Assembly (NCBI RefSeq): GCF_024137965.1
Contig: NZ_CP099975.1
Coordinates: 558,001 to 622,000 of the forward strand
DNA: 64,000 nucleotides
Origin: Halomonas sp. Y3
GTDB taxonomy: Bacteria; Pseudomonadota; Gammaproteobacteria; Pseudomonadales; Halomonadaceae
Reading direction: 5' to 3'
In this document: positions 26,312 through 37,650 of the stretch, one piece after another
Numbering within the stretch: position 1 is the stretch's first letter
Layout of the letters: each line of letters starts with the position of its first letter
Notes under the pieces: model-generated
The model's database searches: none
Seen by the model: only the letters and a program-made list of their open reading frames with translations
What the model was told of the DNA's origin: nothing
Position numbers and translations under genes: made by a program

Positions 26312-27079
26312 TCAGCCGGCCATGGTCAGGCCGCCGGACACGCTGATCACCTGGCCAGTGATGAAGCTGGCCTCGTCGCTGGCGAGCAGGGTGATGATGC
26401 CGGGGTAGTCCTCGGGCTGGCCGATGCGGCGCATTGGCACGGCGTTGCGGAAGGCCTCGAGGAGCTTCTCCGGGTCGCGGGCGGTGTCCGCCACGTCCTT
26501 GAGCAGGGCGGTATCGGTGGGGCCGGGGCAGACCACGTTGAGGGTGACGTTCTTGCTGGCCAGTTCGCGGGCCAGGGTCTTGCTCAGGCCGAGCATCCCG
26601 GCCTTGCAGGCGGCGTAGACCGCCTCGCCGGAGGAGCCCACCCGGGCCGCGTCGGAGGCGATGTTGATCACCCGGCCGCCACCTGCCTCGACCATCTTCG
26701 GCAGCACCACGTGGTGCATGTTGAGCGCGCCGGTCAGGTTGACGGCGATCAGCGACTCCCACATGGCCGGCTCGGTCTTGAGGAACGGCATGAAGCGGTC
26801 GAAGCCGGCGTTGTTGACCAGCACGGTGGGAGTGCCGAGATCCTGCTCGATGCTCGCCACGGTGGTGACGATGGCGGCGTAGTCGGTGATGTCGGCGGCG
26901 TAGGCCTGTGCCTTGCCGCCGGCCTCGGTGATCAGCTCGACGGTGGCCTTGGCGGCGGCTTCGTCGCGGTCGAGCACCGCCACCTTGGAGCCATGCTCGG
27001 CGAAGCGCTTGCACACGGCCTGGCCGATGCCGCCGCCGCCGCCTGTCACGATCACGGTTCTGTTCTCAAGTCCTTTCAT
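26312..27079 (-). CDS. badH: 2-hydroxycyclohexanecarboxyl-CoA dehydrogenase (SDR)
   Basis: 255 aa short-chain dehydrogenase. NAD site VTGGGGGIGQAVCKRFAE, NNAGFDRFMPF, catalytic YAACKAG after the Ser of ASDAARVGSSG, and the end VISVSGGLTMAG. Matches BadH in length and in the FDRFMPFLKTEP stretch. Oxidises 2-hydroxy- to 2-oxocyclohexane-1-carboxyl-CoA with NAD+. Lies 45 bp before badI in the aliA-badH-badI order. Confidence 0.9.
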   Translation of the reverse strand: MKGLENRTVIVTGGGGGIGQAVCKRFAEHGSKVAVLDRDEAAAKATVELITEAGGKAQAYAADITDYAAIVTTVASIEQDLGTPTVLVNNAGFDRFMPFLKTEPAMWESLIAVNLTGALNMHHVVLPKMVEAGGGRVINIASDAARVGSSGEAVYAACKAGMLGLSKTLARELASKNVTLNVVCPGPTDTALLKDVADTARDPEKLLEAFRNAVPMRRIGQPEDYPGIITLLASDEASFITGQVISVSGGLTMAG

Positions 27080-27121
27080 GTCGTCTCTCCGCTCGAGTAG
27101 TGGGGAATAGGGATGGCTGCT

Positions 27122-28765
27122 TCAGGCGCCCTGGAGGGGCCTCTCGCGCAGCTTGAACTTCTGGATCTTGCCGGAGGGGGTGCGCGGCAGTTCGTCGAGC
27201 ACCTCCAGGAATTCCGGCTGGTACTGGCGGGTCACCTTGCGTTCGGTCAGGAAGTCGCAGATCTCCTCGAGGGTCAGCGATTCCTCGCCCTCCTTGAGGG
27301 TCACGTAGGCGCACAGCCGCTCGCCGAGGCGCTCGTCGGGCTTGCCCACCAGGGCCAGGGTCTGGATCTTCGGGTGCTGGTAGAGGGTGTTCTCGATATC
27401 GACGATGGGAATGTTCTCGCCGCCGCGGATCACCACGTCCTTGGAGCGCCCGGTGATGCGCACATAGCCCTGCTCGTCGAGGCGCGCCAGGTCGCCGGTG
27501 GGGAACCAGCCCTCGTCATCCACCCCGTAGAGCTCCGGCTGCTTGAAGTAGCCGACGAAGAGGCTGGCGCCGCGCATATAGAGGGGGCCCTCCTGGCCGG
27601 CGGGCAGGGGGTTGCCCTCCATGTCGGTGACCTTGAGCTCGATATAGGGCAGCGGCACACCGTCGGTATGCACGGCACGCTCCGGGTCGTCCTCGGGCAG
27701 GGTGGTGGTCACCGCGCCGTTCTCGGTCATGCCCCAGGCGGAGAGGATGCGCGTCGGCAGGTTCTGGGCGGCCTTCTCCACCAGGGGGCTGGGGATCGGG
27801 GCGCCGACACACAGGAACAGCTTCAGCGACTGTAGCTCCGGGCCGTGGGCGATGGCCTGCTCGGCGATATCGGCCAGGAAAGGGGTCGAGCCGAGCATCA
27901 GGCTGGGCCGTTCGGCGCGGATGATGGCCACGGCCTCTTCCGACAGCCAGGTGTCCTGGAGCACCACGCTGGCCTTGAGATAGACGGGCAGCATCAGGCC
28001 GTAGAGGAAGCCCAGCTGGTGGGCCAGCGGGGAGGGCATGAAGACGGTGTCCGCCGCGCCGAGTGCCAGGCGCTCGGCGAAGGGGCGGATATTGCTGAAC
28101 AGGGTGTTGGAGGTGTGCATCACCCCCTTGGGCTTCCCGGTGGTGCCGGAGGTATAGAGGATCTGCACCACGTCGTCTCCGGAGGGGCGGCGTTCCCGAA
28201 ACAGGGCGGCGGTGTCGACCTCGTCTTCCCAGGCGCGCTCCAGCAGCACCCGTTCGAAGCTGTCTTCCGCCTCGCTGCCGATCACCAGCACATGCGCCAG
28301 CTTGGGTAGCGATCGCTTGAGCTCATGGGCCATGGCGCCGTGGTCGAACGTGCGGAAGGTCTGGGGGACCACCAGCACCTTGCTCTCGGCCATGCCGAGC
28401 ATGAACGAGAGCTCATGCTCGCGGAAGATCGGCATCAGCGGGTTGAGCACGGCGCCGATGCGGACGCAGGCGAGATGCAGTGCGGTCATCTGCCACCAGT
28501 TGGGCAGCTGGCAGGAGACGATATCGCCCTTTCTTACCCCCAGCTCCGCCAGTCCCGCCGCAATGCGCGTGACGCGGTCGTTCAGCTCGCGGTAGCTCAG
28601 CTCGACGCGGCTGCCGTCGCTCATTCGGCAGGTGATGATGGCGGCCTTCTCTCCGGCGGAGGCCACCGCCTCGTCCAGATAGTCTGTAATGATCTTGTCG
28701 TTCCAGGCACCTAGCTCGACCATGGATTGCCTGCGCTCGAGCGTCAGATTCGTATGGATTGGCAT
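27122..28765 (-). CDS. aliA: Cyclohexanecarboxylate-CoA ligase
   Basis: 547 aa, acyl-adenylate-forming enzyme. AMP motif YTSGTTGKPKGVMHTSN about one third in, then GATE-like ILSAWGMTENGAVT, GWFPTGDLARLDEQGYVRIT and the C-terminal PRTPSGKIQKFKLRE holding the adenylation Lys. Activates cyclohexanecarboxylate to its CoA ester. ATG 28765 has AGGAG 5 nt upstream; an in-frame ATG at 28798 lies in the promoter zone. First gene of the leftward operon. Some medium-chain or aromatic acyl-CoA ligases look alike; the adjacent badHI supports AliA. Confidence 0.86.
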   Translation of the reverse strand: MPIHTNLTLERRQSMVELGAWNDKIITDYLDEAVASAGEKAAIITCRMSDGSRVELSYRELNDRVTRIAAGLAELGVRKGDIVSCQLPNWWQMTALHLACVRIGAVLNPLMPIFREHELSFMLGMAESKVLVVPQTFRTFDHGAMAHELKRSLPKLAHVLVIGSEAEDSFERVLLERAWEDEVDTAALFRERRPSGDDVVQILYTSGTTGKPKGVMHTSNTLFSNIRPFAERLALGAADTVFMPSPLAHQLGFLYGLMLPVYLKASVVLQDTWLSEEAVAIIRAERPSLMLGSTPFLADIAEQAIAHGPELQSLKLFLCVGAPIPSPLVEKAAQNLPTRILSAWGMTENGAVTTTLPEDDPERAVHTDGVPLPYIELKVTDMEGNPLPAGQEGPLYMRGASLFVGYFKQPELYGVDDEGWFPTGDLARLDEQGYVRITGRSKDVVIRGGENIPIVDIENTLYQHPKIQTLALVGKPDERLGERLCAYVTLKEGEESLTLEEICDFLTERKVTRQYQPEFLEVLDELPRTPSGKIQKFKLRERPLQGA

Positions 28766-29005
28766 GCAAGCTCCTGAAAGTGGCTTGTTTTTGGTCAAAT
28801 GCTTGTTTGAGAACTGGCGCCGCCATCGCCGTGCGCCTTGGAGAAAGCTAGGCTACGATAAAAAATATGTCAATACATTGTCTTTTATTTTGGGGCTGGC
28901 TAGACTCGGCTGTAGATCGGGCCCGGTTCGGCCCGAGCGATGCGACAACACACTGTCATGAATCGGCCGGGGAGCCCTTCCGGCCACGGCACTCCGGAGG
29001 CATCC
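28766..29005. promoter_or_regulatory. Divergent promoter region of the alicyclic locus
   Basis: 240 bp between aliA and badK, unusually AT-rich at 28856-28900. It holds the palindrome ATGT-CAAT-ACAT (28867-28878) inside AATATGTCAATACATTG, a fair candidate for a MarR-type (BadR) operator governing both operons. No other gene is seen here. Confidence 0.5.
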
Positions 29006-29779
29006 ATGTACGAGAATCTGCGGGTCGAGCGCACGGGCGCCGTCGGTGTGATCACCCTTCACCGCCCCGAGGCCCACAACGCCCTGAGCGGGGCGCTGAT
29101 GCGCGAGCTGGGCGGCGCACTGCACGCCTTCGAGCGGGACGACTCCATCGGCGCCATGGTCATCACCGGCGGTGAGCGGGTCTTCGCCGCCGGGGCCGAC
29201 ATCAAGGAGATCCAGTCGCTGACCTTCTCCGAGGCCTATCTCGGCGACTTCGTCACCGACGCCTGGGAAGAGGTGACCCGTTGCCGCAAGCCGGTGATCG
29301 CCGCGGTGGCCGGGATGGCCCTGGGCGGCGGCTGCGAGCTGGCCATGATGTGCGACCTGATCATCGCCGCCGACACGGCCCGCTTCGGCCAGCCCGAGAT
29401 CAAGGTGGGCACCCTGCCCGGCGCCGGCGGCACCCAGCGGCTGACCCGCGCCGTCGGCAAGGCCAAGGCGATGGACCTGTGCCTGACCGGCCGCCTGATG
29501 GCGGCCGATGAGGCCGAGCGCAGCGGTCTGGTGAGCCGGGTGGTACCGGCGGAGAGGCTGATGGACGAGGCGATGACCGCGGCGGCCCAGATCGCCTCGA
29601 TGTCGGCGGTGGCGGTGCGTCTCAACAAGGAGGCCGTCGAGCGGGCCCAGGAGACCACCCTGGCCGAGGGCGTGCGCTTCGAGCGCCGGCTGCTGCACGC
29701 CAGCTTCGCCACCGAGGACCATAAGGAGGGCATGCAGGCCTTCATCGAGAAACGCCCGCCGGTCTGGCGGCATCGTTGA
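29006..29779 (+). CDS. badK: Enoyl-CoA hydratase, probable cyclohex-1-ene-1-carboxyl-CoA hydratase
   Basis: 257 aa crotonase, same size as BadK. Oxyanion-hole and catalytic regions: [29 protein letters not shown] and [18 protein letters not shown], with both conserved Glu present. Adds water to cyclohex-1-ene-1-carboxyl-CoA, the step between AliB and BadH. SD CCGGAGG ends 5 nt before ATG 29006. First gene of the rightward operon. A general short-chain enoyl-CoA hydratase (PaaF/EchA) is an alternative and could act on both substrates. Confidence 0.78.
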   Translation: MYENLRVERTGAVGVITLHRPEAHNALSGALMRELGGALHAFERDDSIGAMVITGGERVFAAGADIKEIQSLTFSEAYLGDFVTDAWEEVTRCRKPVIAAVAGMALGGGCELAMMCDLIIAADTARFGQPEIKVGTLPGAGGTQRLTRAVGKAKAMDLCLTGRLMAADEAERSGLVSRVVPAERLMDEAMTAAAQIASMSAVAVRLNKEAVERAQETTLAEGVRFERRLLHASFATEDHKEGMQAFIEKRPPVWRHR

Positions 29780-29823
29780 GCCCCCTGGCTCGGCCGACAA
29801 CAACAACCGGGAGAGAACGCGCC

Positions 29824-30710
<887 letters not shown>

Positions 30711-30714
<4 letters not shown>

Positions 30715-31907
30715 ATATCCATTTCAGCGAACAGGAGCTGGCCTTCCGCGATGAGGTGCGGGCCTTCCTCGAGGCCGAGCTGCCCGCCGATATCGCCGCC
30801 AAGGTGCGGCTCGGCAAGAAGCTCGCCAAGGGGGATCACCAGCGCTGGCAGGCGATCCTCTTCCGCCGCGGCTGGTATGCCGCCAACTGGCCGGTGGAGC
30901 ACGGCGGCACCGGCTGGAGCGTGGTGGAGAAGCACATCTTCGAGGAGGAGTGCGCGGCGGCGGGTGCACCGCGGCTGATCTCCTTCGGCGTCAACATGGT
31001 GGCGCCGGTGATCATCAAGTTCGGCACCCCCGAGCAGAAGGCCCACTACCTGCCGCGCATCCTCGACGGCACGGACTGGTGGTGCCAGGGCTACTCCGAG
31101 CCCGGCGCCGGCTCCGACCTGGCCGCGGTGAAGACCCGGGCGGTGCGCGAGGGCGACCACTACATCGTCAACGGACAGAAGACCTGGACCACCCTGGGCC
31201 AGCACGCCAACTGGATCTTCTGCCTGGTGCGCACCGACCCCGAGGCCAAGCCCCAGGCCGGCATCTCCTTCCTGCTGATCGACATGGAGAGCCCAGGCAT
31301 CTCGGTGCGGCCGATCATCACCCTGGACGGCGCCCATGAGGTCAACGAGGTGTTCTTCGACAACGTCCGGGTACCGGTGGACAACCTGGTGGGCGAGGAG
31401 AACGACGGCTGGACCTGCGCCAAGTACCTGCTGACCCACGAGCGCACCGGCCAGGCCGGCATCGGCATCTCCAAGGCGGCCCTGGCCCACCTCAAGGAGA
31501 TCGCCCGCCACGAGGTGATCGAGGGCCGTCCGGCGCTGGAGGACCCGCTGCTGCGGCAGCGCATCGCCGAGGTGGAGATGCGCCTGATGGCGGTGGAGAT
31601 GAGCACCCTGCGCATCCTCGCTCGTGCCCAGGCCGGCGGGGTGCCGGGGGCGGAGAGCTCGATCCTCAAGATCACCGGCTCCGAGATTCGCCAGGCGATC
31701 AGCGACCTAGTCCGCCGGGTGCTGGGCCCCCACGCCCTGCCGGTCCTGGCCGAAGAGATGCAGCTCGAGCACGACGGCGAGCCGCTGCACGCTGACTACA
31801 GCGTGGCGCCGGCCGCCCAGTACTTGAACCTGCGCAAGCTGTCGATCTACGGCGGCTCCAACGAGATCCAGAAGAACATCCTGGCGAAGGCCCAACTGGG
31901 CTTATAG
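30711..31907 (+). CDS. pimC: Acyl-CoA dehydrogenase, pimeloyl-CoA dehydrogenase large-subunit type
   Basis: 398 aa. Begins MNIHFSEQELAFRDEVRAFL and carries GYSEPGAGSDLAAVKTRAVR, GQKTWTTLGQHANWIF, LDGAHEVNEVFFDNVRVPVD and the end RKLSIYGGSNEIQKNILAKA. This matches PimC, which pairs with PimD. Predicted to desaturate pimeloyl-CoA (or similar dicarboxyl-CoA), passing electrons to ETF. Start fixed by the ATGA overlap with the preceding gene. Large/small assignment follows from the Rhodopseudomonas pim operon. Confidence 0.8.
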
Positions 31908-31916
31908 GAGGCCACC

Positions 31917-33059
31917 ATGGACTTTTCCTTCAGTGACGAGCAGCAGATGCTGCAGGACATGCTGGCCCGACTGGTCAGGGAGCACTACGGTTTCGAACAG
32001 CGCGACCAGGTGCAGCGCAGCGCGCCGGGCTTCAGCGAGGCCTTCCAGGCCCAGCTGGCCGAACTCGGCGTGCTGGCGGTGCCCATCGACGAGGCCCATG
32101 GCGGCATGGGCGGCAGCGGGGTCGAGAACCTGGTGGTGATGCAGGAGCTCGGCCGCGGCCTCTGCCTGGAGCCCTACCTGGAGTCGCAGATCCTCGGCGG
32201 CGGCCTGGTGCAGGCGCTGGGCAGCGAGGCCCAGCGCGAGGCGCTGCTGCCGGCCCTGGCCGCGGGCGAGCTCTTGCTCGCGGTGGCCAGCGAGGAGCCG
32301 CGCACCCACTATCGGCCCGAGTGGACCGAGACCCGGGCCGAGCGCGCCGCCGACGGCTGGCGGCTGACCGGCCGCAAGTCGGTGGTGATCGGCGGTCAGG
32401 CCGCCCACCGGATCCTGGTGGTGGCGCGCACGGCGGGCGAGCCCGACGAGCGTGATGGCCTCTCGCTGTTCCTGGTCGACCCGGCTGCGGAGGGCGTGCA
32501 GCGCCGCGCCTATCCCACCATGGCGGGCCCCTGGGCCTGCGACCTCACCCTCGAGGGCGTGGCCCTGGCCGATGACGCCCTACTGGGCGGTGCCGGAGAG
32601 GCCTTCGCGGCCCTGGACCACCAGCTGGGGCGCGCCATGGCGGCCCAGTGCGCCGAGGCGGTGGGCAGCATGCAGCAGGCCTGCGAGCTGACCCTGGACT
32701 ACCTCAAGACCCGCCAGCAGTTCGGCCACCCCATCGGCCGCTTCCAGGTGCTCCAGCACCGCATGGTGGACATGACCACCGAGCTGGAGCTGGCCACCTC
32801 CATGGCGATCCTCGCCGCCTGCGTGGCCGACGAGCCGGCAAGCCTCGAGCGCAGCCGCCAGCTGATTGCTGCCCAGCACGTGGTCAAGCGCGCGGCCCGT
32901 TTCATCGCCGAAGAGGCGATCCAGCTCCACGGCGGTATCGGCATGACCTGGGAGTACAGCCTCGCCCACCATGCCCGCCACCTGGTGATGCTTGGCCATC
33001 GCTTCGGCGATAACGATCGCCACCTCAAGGCCTATGCCGACCTTATCGAGGCCAGCTGA
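31917..33059 (+). CDS. pimD: Acyl-CoA dehydrogenase, pimeloyl-CoA dehydrogenase small-subunit type
   Basis: 380 aa. MDFSFSDEQQMLQDMLARLV at the start; the FAD region is degenerate (SEEPRTHYRPEWTETRAERA in place of the usual TEP-GSD motif), a mark of the PimD-like partner subunits. C-terminal QLHGGIGMTWEYSLAHHARHL is kept. Ten bases after pimC with AGGAGG before the ATG, so the two are made together, presumably as a heteromer. Confidence 0.78.
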   Translation: MDFSFSDEQQMLQDMLARLVREHYGFEQRDQVQRSAPGFSEAFQAQLAELGVLAVPIDEAHGGMGGSGVENLVVMQELGRGLCLEPYLESQILGGGLVQALGSEAQREALLPALAAGELLLAVASEEPRTHYRPEWTETRAERAADGWRLTGRKSVVIGGQAAHRILVVARTAGEPDERDGLSLFLVDPAAEGVQRRAYPTMAGPWACDLTLEGVALADDALLGGAGEAFAALDHQLGRAMAAQCAEAVGSMQQACELTLDYLKTRQQFGHPIGRFQVLQHRMVDMTTELELATSMAILAACVADEPASLERSRQLIAAQHVVKRAARFIAEEAIQLHGGIGMTWEYSLAHHARHLVMLGHRFGDNDRHLKAYADLIEAS

Positions 33060-33101
33060 CCTCCGTCAGTGCCCCCAACGACAACGACAGGAACCTTCGC
33101 C

Positions 33102-34283
33102 ATGTCCCAGATGCCCGCCTTCCACTGGCAGGACCCGCTGCTCTTCGACCAGCAGCTCAGCGACGAAGAGCGCCTGGTGCAGCAGAGTGCCGCCCAGTTC
33201 GCCGCCGACAAGCTCGCTCCCCGCGTGCTGGAAGCCTTCCGCCACGAGCAGACCGACCCGGCCATCTTCCGCGAGATGGGCGAGACCGGCCTGCTCGGCG
33301 CCACCATCCCCGAGCAGTATGGCGGTAGCGGCCTCAACTACGTCTGCTACGGGCTGATCGCCCGGGAGATCGAGCGCGTCGACTCCGGCTACCGCTCCAT
33401 GATGAGCGTGCAGTCCTCTCTGGTGATGGTGCCGATCAACGAGTTCGGCAACGAGGCCACCAAGCAGAAGTACCTGCCCAAGCTCGCCAGCGGCGAGTGG
33501 ATCGGCTGCTTCGGCCTGACCGAACCCAACCACGGCTCCGACCCCGGTTCCATGGTGTCCCGCGCGCGCAAGGTCGAGGGTGGCTACCGCCTGACCGGTA
33601 ACAAGACCTGGATCACCAATAGCCCCATCGCCGACGTCTTCGTGGTGTGGGCCAAGGATGACGAGGGCGATATTCGCGGCTTCGTGCTGGAGAAGGGTTG
33701 GGAGGGCCTCTCCGCCCCGGCGATCCACGGCAAGGTGGGCCTGCGCGCCTCGATCACCGGCGAGATCGTCATGGACAGCGTCTTCGTGCCCGAGGAGAAC
33801 ATGTTTCCCGAGGTGCGCGGCCTCAAGGGTCCCTTCACTTGTCTCAACTCGGCCCGTTACGGCATCAGCTGGGGCGCGCTCGGCGCCGCCGAGGACTGCT
33901 GGCGCACCGCACGCCAGTACACCCTGGACCGCCAGCAGTTCGGTCGCCCGCTGGCCGCCAACCAGCTGATCCAGAAGAAGCTGGCCGACATGCAGACCGA
34001 TATCTGCCTGGCCCTGCAGGGCTGCCTGCGGCTGGGGCGCATGAAGGACGAGGGCACCGCCGCGGTGGAGATCACCTCGATCATGAAGCGCAACAGCTGC
34101 GGCAAGGCGCTGGATATCGCCCGCCTGGCCCGCGACATGCTGGGGGGCAACGGGATCAGCGACGAGTTCGGGGTGGCGCGCCACCTGGTCAACCTCGAGG
34201 TGGTGAATACCTACGAGGGCACCCACGACGTTCACGCGCTGATTCTGGGTCGGGCGCAGACCGGCCTCCAGGCCTTCTGCTGA
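33102..34283 (+). CDS. gcdH: Glutaryl-CoA dehydrogenase
   Basis: 393 aa. Distinct GcdH features: [48 protein letters not shown] and [20 protein letters not shown], where Glu of TYEGT is the catalytic base. Oxidises and decarboxylates glutaryl-CoA to crotonyl-CoA, the product left after thiolysis of 3-oxopimeloyl-CoA. Its place between pimCD and etfBA fits this role well. Start at MSQMPAF; an upstream in-frame ATG would lie against the previous stop. Confidence 0.93.
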   Translation: MSQMPAFHWQDPLLFDQQLSDEERLVQQSAAQFAADKLAPRVLEAFRHEQTDPAIFREMGETGLLGATIPEQYGGSGLNYVCYGLIAREIERVDSGYRSMMSVQSSLVMVPINEFGNEATKQKYLPKLASGEWIGCFGLTEPNHGSDPGSMVSRARKVEGGYRLTGNKTWITNSPIADVFVVWAKDDEGDIRGFVLEKGWEGLSAPAIHGKVGLRASITGEIVMDSVFVPEENMFPEVRGLKGPFTCLNSARYGISWGALGAAEDCWRTARQYTLDRQQFGRPLAANQLIQKKLADMQTDICLALQGCLRLGRMKDEGTAAVEITSIMKRNSCGKALDIARLARDMLGGNGISDEFGVARHLVNLEVVNTYEGTHDVHALILGRAQTGLQAFC

Positions 34284-34327
34284 GCCCCGGCTCGGCGCAC
34301 CCAACAACAAGCTACGGGAGATACGCC

Positions 34328-35077
34328 ATGAAAGTCCTCGTCGCGGTCAAACGCGTCATCGACTACAACGTCAAGATCCGGGTCAAGCCGGACAATTCCG
34401 ACGTCGACCTCACCAACGTCAAGATGGCCATGAATCCCTTCTGCGAGATCGCCGTGGAAGAGGCGGTGCGCCTGAAGGAGCGCGGGGTGGCCACCGAGAT
34501 CGTCGCCGTGACGGTGGGCCCCAAGGCCGCCCAGGAGCAGCTGCGCACCGCCCTGGCGCTGGGTGCCGACCGCGCCATCCACGTCGAGACCGACGAGCGC
34601 GTCGAGTCGCTGGGCGCCGCCAAGGCGCTGGCCAAGCTGGTGGAAGAGGAGCAGCCGGGCCTGGTGATCCTCGGCAAGCAGGCCATCGACACCGACAACA
34701 ACCAGACCGGCCAGATGCTGGCGGCCCTGACCGGCCTGCCCCAGGGCACCTTCGCCTCCGAGGTGGCCGTGGACGGTGAGAAGGTGCAGGTGACCCGCGA
34801 GATAGACGGCGGCCTGCAGACCATCGAGCTGACCCTGCCCGCCATCGTCACCACCGACCTGCGCCTCAACGAGCCGCGCTACGCCAAGCTGCCGGACATC
34901 ATGAAGGCCAAGAAGAAGCCGCTGGACGTCAAGAGCCCGGCGGATCTCGGCGTCGAGGTGGCCTCGAAGGTCAAGCTGCTCAAGGTCGAGCCGCCGGCCG
35001 AGCGCCAGGGCGGCGTCAAGGTGGGCTCCGTGGATGAGCTGGTCGACAAACTGAAGAACGAAGCCAAAGTGCTTTGA
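34328..35077 (+). CDS. etfB: Electron transfer flavoprotein beta subunit
   Basis: 249 aa. [20 protein letters not shown] at the start, the signature [20 protein letters not shown], and [20 protein letters not shown] around residues 117-136. Binds AMP and, with EtfA, takes electrons from the acyl-CoA dehydrogenases of this operon to ETF-ubiquinone oxidoreductase. Having etf genes inside the operon fits a pathway with three flavin dehydrogenation steps. Confidence 0.96.
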   Translation: MKVLVAVKRVIDYNVKIRVKPDNSDVDLTNVKMAMNPFCEIAVEEAVRLKERGVATEIVAVTVGPKAAQEQLRTALALGADRAIHVETDERVESLGAAKALAKLVEEEQPGLVILGKQAIDTDNNQTGQMLAALTGLPQGTFASEVAVDGEKVQVTREIDGGLQTIELTLPAIVTTDLRLNEPRYAKLPDIMKAKKKPLDVKSPADLGVEVASKVKLLKVEPPAERQGGVKVGSVDELVDKLKNEAKVL

Positions 35078-35091
35078 AAGGAGCGGATCTC

Positions 35092-36054
35092 ATGAGCATT
35101 CTGGTACTCGCTGAACATCACGACGGCGCCCTGGCCGGCGCCATCGCCCATGTGGTCGCCGCTGCCAAGCAGATTGTCAAAGAGAGTGGTGGCGATATCG
35201 ATGTGCTGGTGGCCGGCGAAGGCGTCGCCGCCATCGCCGAGGCCGCCGCCAAGCTCGACGGCGTCTCCCGCGTTCGCGTGGCCGACCACGCCGCCTACGC
35301 CCACCTGCTGGCCGAGCCCACCGCGGCGCTGATCGCGGAGCTTGCCGCGGACTACAGCCACGTGCTGGCCTGTGCCTCCACCACCGGCAAGAACGTGCTG
35401 CCCCGGGTCGCCGCACTCAAGGACGTGGCGCAGATCTCCGAGATCATCGCGGTGGCGTCCCCGGACACCTTCAAGCGCCCGATCTACGCCGGCAACGCCA
35501 TCGCCACCGTGCAGAGCGAGGACGCCCTCAAGGTGATCACCGTGCGCACCACCGGCTTCGATGCCTGCCCTGATAGAGGGACCGAGGGTGGCAGCGCCGC
35601 CGTCGAGGCGGTGGACCTGTCCTTCACGAAAGGGGCCGACAACGCCCAGTCCACCTTCCTCAAGGAGGAGCTGGCCCAGTCCGACCGCCCCGAGCTGGGG
35701 GCGGCCAAGGTGGTGATCTCCGGCGGCCGTGGCATGGGCAACGGCGAGAACTTCATGCTGCTCGACGGCATCGCCGACAAGCTGGGGGCGGCTATCGGTG
35801 CCTCGCGCGCCGCGGTGGACGCGGGCTTCGTGCCCAACGACATGCAGGTGGGCCAGACCGGCAAGATCGTCGCCCCGGACCTCTACATCGCCGTGGGCAT
35901 CTCGGGTGCCATCCAGCACCTGGCCGGCATGAAGGACTCCAAGGTGATCGTCGCCATCAACAAGGACGAGGAGGCGCCGATCTTCCAGGTCGCGGACTAT
36001 GGATTAGTGGCCGATCTCTTCCAGGCGCTGCCGGAACTCGAGAGCAAGCTCTAA
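35092..36054 (+). CDS. etfA: Electron transfer flavoprotein alpha subunit
   Basis: 320 aa. FAD domain in the C-terminal half: [60 protein letters not shown], and [14 protein letters not shown]. Partner of EtfB, 14 bp upstream. GGAG precedes ATG 35092. The stop overlaps the SD of the next gene. Confidence 0.96.
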   Translation: MSILVLAEHHDGALAGAIAHVVAAAKQIVKESGGDIDVLVAGEGVAAIAEAAAKLDGVSRVRVADHAAYAHLLAEPTAALIAELAADYSHVLACASTTGKNVLPRVAALKDVAQISEIIAVASPDTFKRPIYAGNAIATVQSEDALKVITVRTTGFDACPDRGTEGGSAAVEAVDLSFTKGADNAQSTFLKEELAQSDRPELGAAKVVISGGRGMGNGENFMLLDGIADKLGAAIGASRAAVDAGFVPNDMQVGQTGKIVAPDLYIAVGISGAIQHLAGMKDSKVIVAINKDEEAPIFQVADYGLVADLFQALPELESKL

Positions 36055-36065
36055 GGAGGTGAGGC

Positions 36066-37583
36066 GTGTCGCAGTCAGCGAAAGAGAGGATCGGCGTCGT
36101 CGGCAGCGGCGTGATGGGGCGGGGTATCGTCCAGCTGTTCGCCGTGGCGGGCCACGAGGTGTGGCTGCATGACAGCCGTGAAGGGGCCATCGAGGAGGCA
36201 CTGGGGTTCATCGGCGAGCTGCTGGAGCGCTCGGTGGCCAAGGGGCGCCTCTCGGCGGAAGAGCGTGAGGCGACGCTGGCCCGCATCCACCAAAGCGATG
36301 GCCTGGCCGGGCTTGCCGAGTGCGACCTGGTGATCGAGGCGATCGTCGAGAACCTGGAGGCCAAGCAGGCGCTGCTGCGTCAGCTGGAGGAGGTGGTCTC
36401 CCATGAGGCGATACTGGCCAGCAACACCTCGTCGCTGTCGGTGACGCGCCTCGCCAGCGCCTGCCGTCACCCCGAGCGGGTGGCAGGCTACCACTTCTTC
36501 AACCCCGTGCCGCTGATGAAGATCGTCGAGGTGGTGCGCGGCGAGCTGACCCGCCCCGAGGTGATCGCGCGGCTCGAGCGGCTGGCCCGGCAGGCCGGCC
36601 ACTTCCCGGCGCTGACCCCGGACACCCCCGGGTTCCTGGTCAACCACGCCGGGCGCGCCTACGTCCCCGAGGCCCTGCGCCTGGTGGACGAGGGGATCGC
36701 CACGCCGGCGCAGATCGACCGGATCCTGACATTGAGCCTCGGCTTTCGCATGGGCCCCTTCGAGCTGCTGGACCTGATCGGCCTCGATGTGACCCATGCG
36801 GTGATGGAGTCGGTCTACCGCCAGTTCTATGACGACCCCTACTACACGCCCTCCTGGCAGGTGCCGCGTCGCATTGCCGCCGGCCTGCTGGGGCGCAAGA
36901 GCGGCGAGGGGTTCTACCGCTACGCGCAGGGCAAACGGCTCGAGCCGGACGTCGTGCCGCCGCCGGCGGTCCCCGTCACGCGCCCCTTCTGGCTGGATCG
37001 CCGGGAGCCCGAGTGGCGTGAGCGCATCGCCCGCCTGGCCGAGGCGGCCGGCTCGCGTCTGGAGGAGGGGGCGGGACCCTCGGAGGAGGCCATCTGCCTG
37101 GTGACACTCCAGGGGGAGACGGTCAGCGAGACCATCGCCGAGCGGGGCCTGCCGGCGGAGCGCACCCTGGCGCTTGAGACCCTGGCTGGCTTCGATGCCT
37201 GCCGGGTGCTGATGCGCCACCCCGCCATCGACGAGGCGGTGCTGGCCGAGGCGAGCGCGGCCCTCGGCGCCGATGGGGTGCCGGTGGAGGTGATTCACGA
37301 CTCGCCGGGCTTCGTGGCCCAGCGCATCCTCGCCTTCATGGTCAATATCGGCAGCGAGATCGTGCGCCGCGGCGTGGCCGAGCCGGCCACCCTCGACCGT
37401 GCCGTCAAGCTGGCGCTGGGCTACCCGCAGGGTCCGCTGGCCTTCGGCGAGCGCTTCGGGCCCCAGACCTTCGCCCGGGTGCTCGGCTGCCTCCACGACC
37501 ACTATGGCGAGCCACGCTATCGCGTCAGCCCCTGGCTGAAGCAGCGCATCGCGCTGGGACTTCCTTTATGCGAGTCACTATGA
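36066..37583 (+). CDS. 3-hydroxyacyl-CoA dehydrogenase (PaaH-like, two C-terminal domains)
   Basis: 505 aa with a GTG start, 5 nt after AAGGAGGT. NAD site GVVGSGVMGRGIVQLFAVAG at residues ~9-28, catalytic region ASNTSSLSVTRLA and YHFFNPVPLMKIVEVV, then a first C-terminal domain (PGFLVNHAGRAYVPEALRLV) and a second, similar one near the end (PGFVAQRILAFMVNIGSEIV). This double-domain layout is that of PaaH/PaaC, which work on dicarboxylyl-CoA such as 3-hydroxyadipyl-CoA. Here it should oxidise 3-hydroxypimeloyl-CoA and 3-hydroxybutyryl-CoA. It would complement the stand-alone hydratase at 29824. Confidence 0.88.
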   Translation: MSQSAKERIGVVGSGVMGRGIVQLFAVAGHEVWLHDSREGAIEEALGFIGELLERSVAKGRLSAEEREATLARIHQSDGLAGLAECDLVIEAIVENLEAKQALLRQLEEVVSHEAILASNTSSLSVTRLASACRHPERVAGYHFFNPVPLMKIVEVVRGELTRPEVIARLERLARQAGHFPALTPDTPGFLVNHAGRAYVPEALRLVDEGIATPAQIDRILTLSLGFRMGPFELLDLIGLDVTHAVMESVYRQFYDDPYYTPSWQVPRRIAAGLLGRKSGEGFYRYAQGKRLEPDVVPPPAVPVTRPFWLDRREPEWRERIARLAEAAGSRLEEGAGPSEEAICLVTLQGETVSETIAERGLPAERTLALETLAGFDACRVLMRHPAIDEAVLAEASAALGADGVPVEVIHDSPGFVAQRILAFMVNIGSEIVRRGVAEPATLDRAVKLALGYPQGPLAFGERFGPQTFARVLGCLHDHYGEPRYRVSPWLKQRIALGLPLCESL

Positions 37584-37650
37584 CACCGGGTGCCCGGTGG
37601 CGCCCCTTTGCATCCGCTGCCTGATTATCAACAACGACAAGGGAATCAAT

